Assembly (NCBI GenBank): GCA_964498395.1
Contig: CAZCHE010000001.1
Coordinates: 124,001 to 188,000, forward strand
From: Parapedobacter sp964498395
GTDB lineage: Bacteria > Bacteroidota > Bacteroidia > Sphingobacteriales > Sphingobacteriaceae
Direction of reading: 5' to 3'
DNA: 64,000 nt
Part shown: piece after piece, positions 17,525 through 27,055 of the stretch
Position numbering within the stretch: position 1 is the stretch's first letter
Layout: each line of letters begins with the position of its first letter
The notes under the pieces: model-generated
Told to the model about the DNA's origin: nothing
What the model saw: only the letters and a program-made list of their open reading frames with translations
Databases searched by the model: none
Program-made: the position numbers and the translations under genes

Positions 17525-18196
17525 ATGAGATATCCTGTAAATCGTAAATCTCAAATCGTAGCGCTAAAATCCAAAAAGGCATTCATTTTCGACCTCGATG
17601 GGGTATTGGTCGACACCGCAAGATTCCACTACCAAGCGTGGAAGCGATTGGCCCAGACCTTGGGGTTTGATTTTACGTTGCAGCAGAACGAACAACTCAA
17701 AGGAGTGAGCCGCATGAAGTCGCTTGAGTACCTGTTGGATTGGGGTGGGGTCGTGTGTACTGATGAGGAGAAACAACGTCTCGCGACGCAAAAAAACGAT
17801 TGGTACCTCGAATTGGTCGATCAGATGACCCATTCTGATGTGTTGCCGGGTGTGCTTGATTTTCTCCAATACGCCAAGGCAAACCATATCAAAACAGCGG
17901 TCGGTTCAGCCAGTAAAAATGCGATGCGGATTTTGAGGCGCATCGATATCCTAGATTACTTCGATGTGGTGGTAGATGGCAATGCGGTATTGGCCTCTAA
18001 ACCCGACCCCGAGGTATTTATCAAGGCAGCCCAATTATTGGAAATCCATCCGGGGGATTGTTTGGTATTTGAAGACGCGCAGGCGGGCATCGAAGCGGCC
18101 AAAGCCGCGGGGATGCAAGTGGTGGGGATCGGTAAGGAAAGTGATTTGCAGGGAGCGGACTTGGTGGTTAGTGGGGTGGTTGATTTGAACATTTAA
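17525..18196 (+). CDS. pgmB: Beta-phosphoglucomutase
   Basis: A 223-residue HAD-superfamily enzyme converting beta-glucose 1-phosphate to glucose 6-phosphate. Motifs are FDLDGVLVDT (nucleophile and acid/base Asp), LKGVSRMKSLE, VGSASKNA, SKPDPEVF and FEDAQAGIEAAKAAGM, all typical of PgmB. It is paired with the GH65 phosphorylase gene starting 2 bases after its stop. The first 16 residues precede the usual start of the family and are encoded by a low-complexity stretch that looks like an intergenic repeat; no better start codon is available. Cytoplasmic. Confidence 0.93.
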   Translation: MRYPVNRKSQIVALKSKKAFIFDLDGVLVDTARFHYQAWKRLAQTLGFDFTLQQNEQLKGVSRMKSLEYLLDWGGVVCTDEEKQRLATQKNDWYLELVDQMTHSDVLPGVLDFLQYAKANHIKTAVGSASKNAMRILRRIDILDYFDVVVDGNAVLASKPDPEVFIKAAQLLEIHPGDCLVFEDAQAGIEAAKAAGMQVVGIGKESDLQGADLVVSGVVDLNI

Positions 18197-18198
18197 AC

Positions 18199-20520
18199 AT
18201 GAAAAACTACATTATACACGACGAGTGGAATATCATCGAGGAGGGATTTGATCCTTCGTTAAATAACGTATCGGAAAGCCTGTTCAGTATCGGCAACGGC
18301 CGGATGGGCCAGCGGGCGAATTTCGAAGAACATTACTCGGGAGAGCACCTTCAGGGTTCGTATATCGCGGGTGTGTATTACCCCGATAAAACCCGTGTAG
18401 GTTGGTGGAAGAATGGGTATCCCGAATATTTTGCCAAGGTGCTTAATGCAGCGAACTGGATTGGGATTGATGTCCATGTCAATGGGGAGCAGTTGGATTT
18501 GCACGAAGCGGAGGTACTGGATTTTAGGCGCGTGCTGAATATGCGTGAGGGGTACTTGCAACGCACATTTACTGCCCGACTGGGAAATGGCAAAGAAATC
18601 ATGGTGGAATCCACCCGTTTTTGCAGTTTGGTGGATGACGAAGCTAGCGCCATCCGTTACCGGATTACGGCACGTAATTTCAATGGAATCTTAACCATAA
18701 CTCCTTATATCGACGGCGATGTCAAAAACCAAGATTCAAACTACGATGAGAAATTCTGGGAAGAAGTCTCGAAGGAAAGCAGGGGAAATCGCGCGATGGT
18801 GACGCTGCGTACAAAGAAGACCGATTTTTGGGTGAGCACGGCCATGCATTATGCGGTTTCGGTGGATGATATGCCGTTCTCAATTGTGGAGCAGGATGTG
18901 GTGCGGGATAAATTCGTCGGAAAAGCCGTCGAGGTACCCATCGAAGTAGGACAAACCCTTACCCTTTACAAATATGTCGTGAACCTTTCTTCCGAAAACC
19001 ATCCAAAAGCAGCTTTGGAAAATCGCGCGTGGGAATACTTGGATGGTGTCGTTGCCAAGGGATTTGACCGTATGTTGGCCGAGCAAGCCGAAGCATGGGA
19101 GAGCAAATGGCAAGAAAGCGATATCCTCATCGAGGGTGACGTGGCGGCCCAGCAGGCCATCCGATTCAATATCTTCCAATTGTACCAGACCTATACCGGT
19201 GAGGATGATCGCCTCAACATCGGACCGAAAGGCTTTACGGGAGAAAAATACGGGGGGTCTACCTACTGGGATACCGAAGCATACTGCTTACCGTTTTACT
19301 TGGCTACCGCTCCGCAGAACGTTGCCAAAAACTTGTTGATATACCGTTATAAGCACCTGCAAAAAGCCATAGAAAATGCAGCAAAATTAGGATTTAGCAA
19401 AGGAGCCGCGCTGTATCCCATGGTGACCATCAATGGGGAGGAATGTCACAATGAATGGGAGATTACCTTTGAGGAAATCCACCGCAATGGTGCCATTGCT
19501 TTTGCCATCTACAATTATATCCGTTACACGGGCGACCATTCGTATTTGGTAGAATACGGACTGGAAGTGCTGATCGGCATCTCCCGATTTTGGGCGCAGC
19601 GGGTCAATTGGAGTGAGGCAAGGCAACAATACGTGATACTCGGGGTCACGGGCCCAAATGAATACGACAACAACGTCAACAACAACTGGTACACCAATAC
19701 TATTGCATCGTGGTGTCTGGAATACACGCTAGCGGCACTGGACGAGGTACGATCTTCGGCACCGGATCGCTATCGTGACATCGTGAAAAAGACAGCTTTT
19801 GATGAAGAAGCGGAAACGCGCCAGTGGAAGACCATCATTGACAACATGTATTACCCCACAGACGAAAAACTTGGTGTTTTCTTGCAGCAAGACGGCTTTC
19901 TCGACAAAGAACTGGTGCCAGTACATGCATTGCCAGCCAATCAGCGCCCATTGAACCAACATTGGAGCTGGGATCGCATATTGCGTTCCAGTGCCATTAA
20001 GCAAGCCGATGTGCTGCAAGGGATTTACCTATTCGAGGGGCGATTTGACCAGGAAACCATCCGCTGCAACTACGACTTCTATGAGCCGCTTACCGTGCAT
20101 GAAAGTTCGTTATCGCCATGCCTACATGCCATCCTCGCAGCCAAACTGGGCGATGAACAACGCGCTTACCAGTTCTACCTGCGCACCGCAAGGCTCGATC
20201 TGGATGATTACAACAACGATACTGAAGATGGATTGCACATCACCTCCATGGCGGGCACGTGGATGAGCATCGTCGAAGGGTTTGCCGGTATGCGGGTAGC
20301 CGATGGACAGTTGCATTTCAATCCCATGCTGCCCGATAATTGGCAATCATATAGCTTTAAAATCGGGTTTAGGGGAGCAGAACTAACCATCCGTGTTGCT
20401 AAGGCACATGTCGCGTTTACCAACAACGGAAAACAAGGCGTGTCCGTGCATATCTTTGGTGAAACACTAACCATTGGGCCGCAAGCGACGGCTTCAGCAA
20501 CAAAATACCAGCAAGCATGA
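18199..20520 (+). CDS. GH65 maltose phosphorylase
   Basis: A 773-residue glycoside hydrolase family 65 enzyme that would split maltose with phosphate into glucose and beta-glucose 1-phosphate in the cytoplasm. Visible are FSIGNGRMGQRANFEE, FTGEKYGGSTYWDTEAYCLPFYL, and the catalytic region ECHNEWEITFEEIHRNG near residues 415-430 with the general-acid Glu. GVTGPNEYDNNVNNNWYTN follows. Kojibiose or trehalose phosphorylase are family alternatives. The pgmB partner and the surrounding maltodextrin genes favour maltose. The stop overlaps the next start (ATGA). Confidence 0.92.
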   Translation: MKNYIIHDEWNIIEEGFDPSLNNVSESLFSIGNGRMGQRANFEEHYSGEHLQGSYIAGVYYPDKTRVGWWKNGYPEYFAKVLNAANWIGIDVHVNGEQLDLHEAEVLDFRRVLNMREGYLQRTFTARLGNGKEIMVESTRFCSLVDDEASAIRYRITARNFNGILTITPYIDGDVKNQDSNYDEKFWEEVSKESRGNRAMVTLRTKKTDFWVSTAMHYAVSVDDMPFSIVEQDVVRDKFVGKAVEVPIEVGQTLTLYKYVVNLSSENHPKAALENRAWEYLDGVVAKGFDRMLAEQAEAWESKWQESDILIEGDVAAQQAIRFNIFQLYQTYTGEDDRLNIGPKGFTGEKYGGSTYWDTEAYCLPFYLATAPQNVAKNLLIYRYKHLQKAIENAAKLGFSKGAALYPMVTINGEECHNEWEITFEEIHRNGAIAFAIYNYIRYTGDHSYLVEYGLEVLIGISRFWAQRVNWSEARQQYVILGVTGPNEYDNNVNNNWYTNTIASWCLEYTLAALDEVRSSAPDRYRDIVKKTAFDEEAETRQWKTIIDNMYYPTDEKLGVFLQQDGFLDKELVPVHALPANQRPLNQHWSWDRILRSSAIKQADVLQGIYLFEGRFDQETIRCNYDFYEPLTVHESSLSPCLHAILAAKLGDEQRAYQFYLRTARLDLDDYNNDTEDGLHITSMAGTWMSIVEGFAGMRVADGQLHFNPMLPDNWQSYSFKIGFRGAELTIRVAKAHVAFTNNGKQGVSVHIFGETLTIGPQATASATKYQQA

Positions 20521-22352
20521 ATACGAGCATCTGGAAATCAATAACAGCGATAATGGTTTTGGGCATATCGGCATGTGGGAATCCACAAGACAATGCCGCA
20601 TCACTCGATCCGGCTAACACGACAGATGAGGTGGTGACCGACCATAAATTGATCATCTATCAGACGTTGGTCAGGCATTTCGGGAATACAAACACCACAA
20701 ATCAGTACTACGGATCAATTGCGGAAAACGGAAGCGGCAAGTTCAACGATTTCACGCCCGAGGCATTGGAAGCATTGAAAGCCCTCGGCATTACCCATAT
20801 CTGGTATACCGGGGTGATTGAGCATGCGACCATGACCGACTATAGCGCTTACGGCATTGCGGTAGATGACCCCGATATCGTAAAGGGCCGGGCCGGCTCA
20901 CCTTATGCGATTAAAGACTATTACGATGTTTCGCCTGATTTAGCGGTTGATGTGCCTAAGCGGATGGACGAGTTTGAGGCGTTGGTGGCACGTACGCATG
21001 GACAAGGGTTGAAAGTCATCATCGACTTCATCCCGAACCACGTGGCCCGTACATACCAATCGGATGCCAAACCGGCTGGTGTGCGAGATTTTGGGGAGGA
21101 TGACGATACCAGCGTTGCGTTTAGTCCAACGAATGATTTTTACTATATCCCCGACGAATCGGTTATAATGCCCGAGGGGTATAACGCTGGGGGCGATGCA
21201 TTCTCCAGCCCGCTCAAGGATGGGAAATTTGATGAATTTCCGGCCAAGGTGACGGGCAACAACGTCTTTTCATCCCAACCGTCACTGCATGATTGGTCCG
21301 AAACGGTCAAGCTCAATTACGGTTTGGACGTGCAAGATGACAACAAAGCCTATTTTGATCCCAAACCACCGGTATGGTTGAAGATGCGTGATATTTTATT
21401 GTTTTGGGCTGGAAAGGGCGTGGACGGCTTCCGGTGCGATGTGGCGGAAATGGTGCCGGTGGAATTCTGGAATTGGGTGATTACCGAAGTGAAAAAAGAA
21501 TATCCCGATATGCTATTTATTGCGGAGGCTTACGACCGTAACCAGTACCGCAATTTTCTGGAGAGCGGCTTGTTCGATTATTTATATGACAAAGTGGGCT
21601 TGTATGATGGGTTGAAAAAACTGATTAGAAACGAGCCCGAAGCCAATGTTGCTGATATTCGGTTCGTCTGGAATGAAGAAAGCCGGGGTTTTTCGTCACG
21701 TATGCTGCGCTTTCTCGAGAACCATGATGAAGAACGCATCGCTTCGCCGCATTTTGCGGGAGATCCGTGGTTGGCCGTGCCGGCAATGGTGGTCACGGCT
21801 ACGTTGTCTACTGGCCCAGTGATGATTTATTCAGGGCAGGAAGTAGGGGAACCGGCCGTAGGTGATGAGGGGTATGGCGGTGATGACGGCCGCACGTCCA
21901 TCTTTGATTACTGGGGAGTGCCCCAACACCAAAAATGGGTGAATGGTGGACGATTCGACGGGGGAGGATTGGATGAAAAAGAACAGGAATTACGCAGTTT
22001 TTACAAAAAATTGCTCCATATTAGCCGTGAACACCCCGCTATCAATAGTGGCCGATTTTATGAATTAACGGATGCAGACGGAGGGTCGAGCGGATTGACC
22101 AATAAAACCTATGCTTATCTTCGGTTTACGGCGAAGGAAAGGGTATTGGTGGTCGCCAATTTCGAGCGCGAGCCAAAGTCGCTTTTGGTTAAGTTCCCAC
22201 GTGATGTAGTGGAGGAATTTGGATTGTCTGAAAAGGAAATCACTTTTCGCGATTTGCTTTGGGATGACAGCCCGGTCGTAACGTTATCCGATATATCCAC
22301 AGGCTTACCGTTGGAATTACCGGCAAGTGGCGTTTTGATATTGGAATTTTGA
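20517..22352 (+). CDS. Lipoprotein GH13 alpha-amylase
   Basis: A 611-residue lipoprotein (signal ending GISAC). The GH13 barrel starts soon after the anchor (LIIYQTLVRHFGNTN). It shows IDFIPNHVART, nucleophile Asp308 in DGFRCDVAEMVP, acid/base Glu337 in FIAEAYDR and Asp404 in LENHDEERI. There is no separate starch-binding module, unlike the amylase at the head of the operon. It is probably surface- or periplasm-facing and adds endo-activity to the locus. A 4-base overlap with the GH65 gene indicates coupling. Confidence 0.9.
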   Translation: MNTSIWKSITAIMVLGISACGNPQDNAASLDPANTTDEVVTDHKLIIYQTLVRHFGNTNTTNQYYGSIAENGSGKFNDFTPEALEALKALGITHIWYTGVIEHATMTDYSAYGIAVDDPDIVKGRAGSPYAIKDYYDVSPDLAVDVPKRMDEFEALVARTHGQGLKVIIDFIPNHVARTYQSDAKPAGVRDFGEDDDTSVAFSPTNDFYYIPDESVIMPEGYNAGGDAFSSPLKDGKFDEFPAKVTGNNVFSSQPSLHDWSETVKLNYGLDVQDDNKAYFDPKPPVWLKMRDILLFWAGKGVDGFRCDVAEMVPVEFWNWVITEVKKEYPDMLFIAEAYDRNQYRNFLESGLFDYLYDKVGLYDGLKKLIRNEPEANVADIRFVWNEESRGFSSRMLRFLENHDEERIASPHFAGDPWLAVPAMVVTATLSTGPVMIYSGQEVGEPAVGDEGYGGDDGRTSIFDYWGVPQHQKWVNGGRFDGGGLDEKEQELRSFYKKLLHISREHPAINSGRFYELTDADGGSSGLTNKTYAYLRFTAKERVLVVANFEREPKSLLVKFPRDVVEEFGLSEKEITFRDLLWDDSPVVTLSDISTGLPLELPASGVLILEF

Positions 22353-22372
22353 TGTACTAAGAAACATACGAT

Positions 22373-23713
22373 ATGAATCTAACCCGTAAACCTAGATTAA
22401 GCCTATCCCAAATCATCAATATGAGTTTTGGTTTTTTGGGTATCCAATTTGGCTTTGCTTTGCAGAATGGCAATGCTTCCCGTATTCTCCAGACGTTTGG
22501 AGCAGATGTGGAGCATTTGTCACTATTTTGGCTGGCTGCACCACTCACAGGTATGATCATACAACCCATCGTAGGGCACTACAGTGATCGGACATGGACT
22601 AAGCTGGGGCGCAGGCGTCCATATTTTCTGGCGGGAGCATTGTTGTCTGCCATTGCATTGGTGCTGATGCCAAATGCGGCGGTGCTTGCCTCGGTGTTGC
22701 CCCCAATTCTTATCGGCGCGGGAATGCTGATGATTATGGATGCATCGTTCAATGTGGCGATGGAACCGTTTCGTGCCTTGGTGGCCGACAAATTGCCCGA
22801 GGAGCAGCGAAGTGCCGGTTTTTCCGTTCAGTCGTTTCTGATCGGTATAGGTGCCGTGGTAGGGTCTTGGCTGCCTTATGTGTTTGCGGAGTACCTGGGG
22901 GTGTCCAAAACGGCGGTGGAGGGGCATGTGCCTGACAATGTGCTGTATTCATTCTATGTCGGCGCTGCGGTGTTGGTGTTGAGCGTGCTATGGACGGTCG
23001 TGAGCACGCGCGAGTATACACCCGAGGAATTAGATCATTTTGAAAAGCAAAAGGAGGTAGACATCGAACCCGCAGCGCGAAAGGGCCTGTTGGCGATATT
23101 CAGTGATTTTGCTCAAATGCCCAAAGCGATGAAACAATTGGGCTGGGTGCAGTTTTTCTCATGGTTTGCCCTGTTCTCCATGTGGGTATTTACCACGCCG
23201 GCCATCGCCCAGCATGTATATGGTGTGCCAGTAGGCGACACCACTTCTTCCCTTTATGCCGATGCAGGCAACTGGGTAGGGATACTTTTCGGCGTTTATA
23301 ACGGGGTGGCAGCCATTTACGCGTTGCTGCTCCCGGCTATTGCCAAACGCTACGGCCGTAAAGGGGCCCATGCGCTTTCGCTGACCGCAGGGGGTATTTC
23401 GTTGATTTCACTATTCTTTATCTCCAATCCCGATTACCTATTGATACCCATGGTTGGTATCGGTATGGCGTGGGGGAGCATCCTGGCCATGCCTTACGCG
23501 ATTTTATCAAGTAGTATCCCCGCCAAGAAGATGGGAGTGTACATGGGAATATTCAATTTCTTCATCACATTCCCCCAAATCATCAATGGTTTTCTAGGTG
23601 GGTATATGGTGAAATACCTATTTGCTGGACAACCAATTTTTTCACTGGTCATGGCGGGAAGCCTGATGGTCTTGGCAGCGATAGCAGTATTGAGGGTTAA
23701 AGAAACCGCCTGA
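22373..23713 (+). CDS. MFS transporter, SLC45-like, probable maltose/disaccharide importer
   Basis: A 446-residue inner-membrane protein with about 12 hydrophobic segments. The N-terminus (MSFGFLGIQFGFALQNGNASRIL), the loop HYSDRTWTKLGRRRPYFL and the mid-region match GPH/SLC45-type sugar:proton symporters found beside maltose phosphorylase genes. Being last in the operon, it probably brings maltose from the periplasm to the phosphorylase. The specificity is inferred from context. Confidence 0.88.
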   Translation: MNLTRKPRLSLSQIINMSFGFLGIQFGFALQNGNASRILQTFGADVEHLSLFWLAAPLTGMIIQPIVGHYSDRTWTKLGRRRPYFLAGALLSAIALVLMPNAAVLASVLPPILIGAGMLMIMDASFNVAMEPFRALVADKLPEEQRSAGFSVQSFLIGIGAVVGSWLPYVFAEYLGVSKTAVEGHVPDNVLYSFYVGAAVLVLSVLWTVVSTREYTPEELDHFEKQKEVDIEPAARKGLLAIFSDFAQMPKAMKQLGWVQFFSWFALFSMWVFTTPAIAQHVYGVPVGDTTSSLYADAGNWVGILFGVYNGVAAIYALLLPAIAKRYGRKGAHALSLTAGGISLISLFFISNPDYLLIPMVGIGMAWGSILAMPYAILSSSIPAKKMGVYMGIFNFFITFPQIINGFLGGYMVKYLFAGQPIFSLVMAGSLMVLAAIAVLRVKETA

Positions 23714-23718
23714 CGGCA

Positions 23719-24018
23719 TCACGTATTGCGGGTGTTGTCGATTTCCTGTTGTTGCTTCAATTGCTCCACGTTGTTTTTCTCCGCAAAACTGTCGGTCTTT
23801 TCCGCAAATGCGCTCAGCAATTCGTTGATGGCATCCGAGTTGTCGGCCGTACGTTGGTAGATATCGGGTAATACCTTTTCAAGACGACCATCGCCCAATT
23901 CGATGTTGTCCACTTCTATCTTGCCGATTTTTTCCAATACGGCTTGTTGACTTCGTTTTAAGTCCTCCAATTCGCGGACTATTTTCTCCATCAGTTCAAA
24001 TTTCTTCAGTTTATCCAT
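23719..24018 (-). CDS. Small coiled-coil protein of unknown function
   Basis: A 99-residue, highly charged protein without signal or membrane segment. The N-terminal half (KIVRELEDLKRSQQAVLEKIGKIEVDN) and C-terminal half are helical and likely coiled coil. I do not recognise a family. It is convergent with the MFS gene, six bases apart, and divergent from the TPR-protein gene. Confidence 0.6.
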   Translation of the reverse strand: MDKLKKFELMEKIVRELEDLKRSQQAVLEKIGKIEVDNIELGDGRLEKVLPDIYQRTADNSDAINELLSAFAEKTDSFAEKNNVEQLKQQQEIDNTRNT

Positions 24019-24137
24019 TGCGATAAATATGTTGTTCCACTAATAAAACAAGAGAAAAAAGAAAAGGTTTTATTTGATAAACTAATATTTTAGTTATATT
24101 GCAAAGGTTTTAGTTGAAAAATGATATCTTTTTGATC

Positions 24138-25295
24138 ATGAAGCGTACTTATTGCATTGTTTACCTATTCTCCATGTTTTGCCTAGTGGGATACGCCCAA
24201 AACCGTGTGCCGGATAACGACAGGTTGCTTGAATATTACCAGAGCCAGCGATACAGAGAAGCGGCGATGTACCTGGAAGAGTTTTACCCGGATACGGTGA
24301 CAGATCGGTCGGTACTTAACAGACTAGCTTACTGTTACCGGATGGCAGGTGACAACCCGAGGGCCGAACATTATTATTTGAAGCTCTATGCGCTGGACAG
24401 CCTGGATATCCCAACGTTGATGAACCTGGCTTTCGTCAATGCCCAGCGTAGTCGTATACGCCTGTCGGCCGATTATTACCAAAAGGTGATTTCGGTAGAC
24501 AGCACGCATGTGCAGGCGTACACGGCATTATCCAGCATCATGAAGCGGCTGGGTGACTCACCGGCAGCTTTCCTTTATTTGGAACGAGCAAACCAATTGC
24601 TGCCTTCAGATGGTGATATTGCCTTTGATTTTGCCCAGATGTGTTTGGCATTACGAACGGACAGCGCCTATCACAAGGCCGATACCGTATTGATGGTTGC
24701 TCTGCAATCCGATTCAACGAATGGGCTGCTGGTATTGGGCAAAGCACAGGTTGCGGAGAAACTCAAACGTTATTTGGAAGTCGTAGAGCGGTGCGAGCAG
24801 CTTGTTGAATGGGGGGAGGAGACCTTGCAGGTCTTGACCCTGTTAGCGAGGGGGTATTTCCAAATCGATGATTTCATTGGCAGTAGAGAGACCTACGAAA
24901 AAGTGATCGAGCGCTACGACGGATTAGCTGAACTCGATTACTATTATTTGGCTATGGCTTATAAAGCATTGAAGCGTTACAAGGAGGGACTGGAATGCAT
25001 GGACAAGGTATTGGAATTGGCCATATCACCCAATGCGGCTTTTTACTATGGTCGCAAGGCGGATTTGCACGATTTAGCGAACCAGCCCTCGGCCGCCGTA
25101 TCCAGTTATTTACGCAGTTTCCAGTTTGATGTCGTTCCGATTCATTATTATAGCCTGGCGATTGTGTATGACAAAAAGCTCCAGGACCCCAAAAATGCGT
25201 TGCGTTATTATCGCCTGTATCTTAAGCAGGAACCACGTGGGGATGAACGGGTTTTCGTCGAATATGTGCAAAAGCGGGTAAAGGAACTGGAGTAG
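24138..25295 (+). CDS. Secreted TPR-repeat protein
   Basis: A 385-residue protein with a signal peptide (ending CLVGYAQ) and about eight tetratricopeptide repeats: for example RLAYCYRMAGDNPRAEHYYLKLY, AYTALSSIMKRLGDSPAAFLYLERA, YLAMAYKALKRYKEGLECMDKVLEL. It probably acts in periplasmic or envelope protein interactions; no enzyme domain is seen. The ATG at 24138 is chosen because it begins the signal peptide; an in-frame TTG at 24114 is less likely. Confidence 0.8.
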   Translation: MKRTYCIVYLFSMFCLVGYAQNRVPDNDRLLEYYQSQRYREAAMYLEEFYPDTVTDRSVLNRLAYCYRMAGDNPRAEHYYLKLYALDSLDIPTLMNLAFVNAQRSRIRLSADYYQKVISVDSTHVQAYTALSSIMKRLGDSPAAFLYLERANQLLPSDGDIAFDFAQMCLALRTDSAYHKADTVLMVALQSDSTNGLLVLGKAQVAEKLKRYLEVVERCEQLVEWGEETLQVLTLLARGYFQIDDFIGSRETYEKVIERYDGLAELDYYYLAMAYKALKRYKEGLECMDKVLELAISPNAAFYYGRKADLHDLANQPSAAVSSYLRSFQFDVVPIHYYSLAIVYDKKLQDPKNALRYYRLYLKQEPRGDERVFVEYVQKRVKELE

Positions 25296-25327
25296 GGAAG
25301 AGTTTATGGCAATTTATGCCGGTTTCA

Positions 25328-25358
25328 TTTGAAATCCTAAAATAAACGCTTATTTTTG
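25328..25358 (+). promoter_or_regulatory. Promoter of tRNA-Ser
   Basis: TTTG (25328-25331) and TATTTTTG (25351-25358) are separated by 19 bases, an excellent match to the Bacteroidota consensus, 20 bases before the tRNA. Confidence 0.75.
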
Positions 25359-25378
25359 CAGCCCTTACAACCACTTTT

Positions 25379-25466
25379 GGAAAGGTGTCAGAGTGGTCGA
25401 ATGAGCAGTCCTGGAAAGACTGTATACGGGATGACCGTATCGAGGGTTCGAATCCCTCCCTTTCCG
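25379..25466 (+). tRNA. tRNA-Ser (anticodon GGA)
   Basis: An 88-base tRNA with a long variable arm. The acceptor stem GGAAAGG pairs with CCTTTCC. The anticodon stem-loop is GTC-CTGGAAA-GAC, giving anticodon GGA for UCC codons. The variable arm is TACGGG-ATGA-CCGTA and the T-arm is GAGGGTTCGAATCCCTC. The 3' CCA is not encoded (GCCG follows). A terminator lies 13 bases downstream. Confidence 0.96.
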
Positions 25467-25469
25467 CCG

Positions 25470-25586
25470 AACAATAGGAAGCCCGACGAAAGTCGGGTTT
25501 TTTCGTTTGGGGCTTTCGTGAACTTGCTCAAACGAAAGCAGAAAACGGAAAAATGAATGAGCATAGCAAATGGCTTCCTATTGTTT
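25470..25586. repeat. Nested inverted repeats downstream of tRNA-Ser
   Basis: AACAATAGGAAGCC (25470-25483) recurs inverted as GGCTTCCTATTGTT (25572-25585). Inside, TTTCGTTTG (25502-25510) recurs inverted as CAAACGAAA near 25529-25537. The whole stretch could fold as one long hairpin enclosing the terminator. I see no coding sequence between the tRNA and 25690. Confidence 0.55.
25480..25504 (+). terminator. Intrinsic terminator after tRNA-Ser
   Basis: CCCGAC-GAAA-GTCGGG (25482-25497) followed by TTTTTT is a textbook tetraloop terminator. Confidence 0.85.
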
Positions 25587-25689
25587 GAAGCCTCCCCCAT
25601 GGGATCGCCGAAGCAAAGCGGAGGCAATCCGTCACAAGGAAACGGAAACGTAGTGAGTGGATTTAGTTGGGCTGAAGTCTCCTGTAGTA

Positions 25690-27036
25690 TCAATAAACAA
25701 TATTTCCATTGCTGATCAAGGATTTTACTGGCGATATTCGGGATACCGCTTCTGCCGAACAGCTTGCATCAATAAGTACCACATCTGCGGCATCGCCCAC
25801 CTTCGGCCATTGCTGCTTGCCGTTGTCGTCCAATGGAAGTATGTTAGCTGTTGCCAGCTTCAGACTTCTTGATAATAAAAATTCGGTGGCATAGCCGTAG
25901 AGCTGTGCCATTAGATTGGCCTTCTGCAGTACACTGCCGCTTCCCCAGGTGTTCCAATGGTCAATGATGCTGTCGTTGCCGGTCAGTACGGTAACATGGT
26001 GCTTGTATAAAATAGGTATCGGCATGATCAGTCCGCCAAAAGGGATGGTAGATACGATTCCGATGTCGGCGGCACCCAATTGTTCCGCTATTTCTTCCTG
26101 CTGCTGTTGTTCCAGTTTTCCCAAAACAAAACAGTGGCTTATGAACGTCTTTTTCTTTAGAACGGGATTTTCGTTAACTTTTTTTATAAGGTATTCTACT
26201 GTTTTCAACCCCGATTCTCCCGATTCGTGCAAGTGTATATCGATTCCTTTGTTATTATCCAATGCCAATTGAACGGTAAAATCGATCGATCTTTCAATGG
26301 CGCCATCGATGCTATAGGGGTCCAAGCCTCCAATAAAATCAACATCCATCTGTGCAGCATCCTTTAAATAAGGAACCGAATCGGTATAAAAAACACCATG
26401 TTGCGGAAATGCCACCAACTCCGCCCCAAAACTGTCTTTTTTGTTTTCAAGTGCTTTTTGAAGGTTTTTCAGCGATTGCAATTTTGAAGTAGGTTCAATA
26501 TTTACATGGCTTCTTGCAAACGATGAACCCTTTGACTGAAGCAATTCAATCAGTTTTTCCGCATGATCGGTAGATGTTTTAAGCATCTCCGGTAGGATCT
26601 GCTGTTCCAATGCGATCATCCCTTTTACACCACCTGTTCTTCGCCTTGTAGCCTGCCATGCCCCGCCATAAAAGGTTTTATCCAAGTGGATGTGCATATC
26701 TTTAAAGGAGGGGAGCATCAATAATCCTTTGGCATCAATGGCATTGGAATCGGTTGGCGTATTGGCAGAAATGCTTTTGATTTTTCCATTACTAATGGCA
26801 ATCGAAAACAACCCGGTTTTGGTGCGGATGACTTCATCGTCTTCATACTCGAAACCGGTCTCCAGCCTTACGTTTTTTAACGTATAGTCTTTTCCAATGT
26901 ACTTGTTCCCTTCGTCTGCTGGTTGTAGGGCCGAAATGCCCTTAGTATTCAATAATTCTGGTATCATAGCCATTCCGACAAAACCTAATCCGGATTTTTT
27001 CAAAAAACCTTTACGGGATATTCCTAATGTACGCAT
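25690..27036 (-). CDS. Exported amidohydrolase, cytosine-deaminase-like
   Basis: A 448-residue amidohydrolase-superfamily enzyme. The metal site signature HIHLDKT (usual in the cytosine deaminase branch), then QHG, DIHLHESG, ISHCF and GNDSIIDHW with the metal Asp are present. The N-terminus carries SRKGFLKKSGLGFVGMAMI, similar to a twin-arginine signal but with RK instead of RR, so export is likely but the route uncertain. The substrate is unknown. It is divergently transcribed from an AraC-type regulator gene, which probably controls it. Confidence 0.8.
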   Translation of the reverse strand: MRTLGISRKGFLKKSGLGFVGMAMIPELLNTKGISALQPADEGNKYIGKDYTLKNVRLETGFEYEDDEVIRTKTGLFSIAISNGKIKSISANTPTDSNAIDAKGLLMLPSFKDMHIHLDKTFYGGAWQATRRRTGGVKGMIALEQQILPEMLKTSTDHAEKLIELLQSKGSSFARSHVNIEPTSKLQSLKNLQKALENKKDSFGAELVAFPQHGVFYTDSVPYLKDAAQMDVDFIGGLDPYSIDGAIERSIDFTVQLALDNNKGIDIHLHESGESGLKTVEYLIKKVNENPVLKKKTFISHCFVLGKLEQQQQEEIAEQLGAADIGIVSTIPFGGLIMPIPILYKHHVTVLTGNDSIIDHWNTWGSGSVLQKANLMAQLYGYATEFLLSRSLKLATANILPLDDNGKQQWPKVGDAADVVLIDASCSAEAVSRISPVKSLISNGNIVY

Positions 27037-27055
27037 TGATTAAAAATTGTTGATA

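Noticed and set aside
25379..25690. Integration site (att) at tRNA-Ser
   Set aside because: I found no integrase gene and no second copy of the tRNA 3' end in the window.
25690..27036. Twin-arginine signal on the amidohydrolase
   Set aside because: The motif reads SRKGFLK with only one arginine of the pair, so the Tat route is not established; export itself stays likely.
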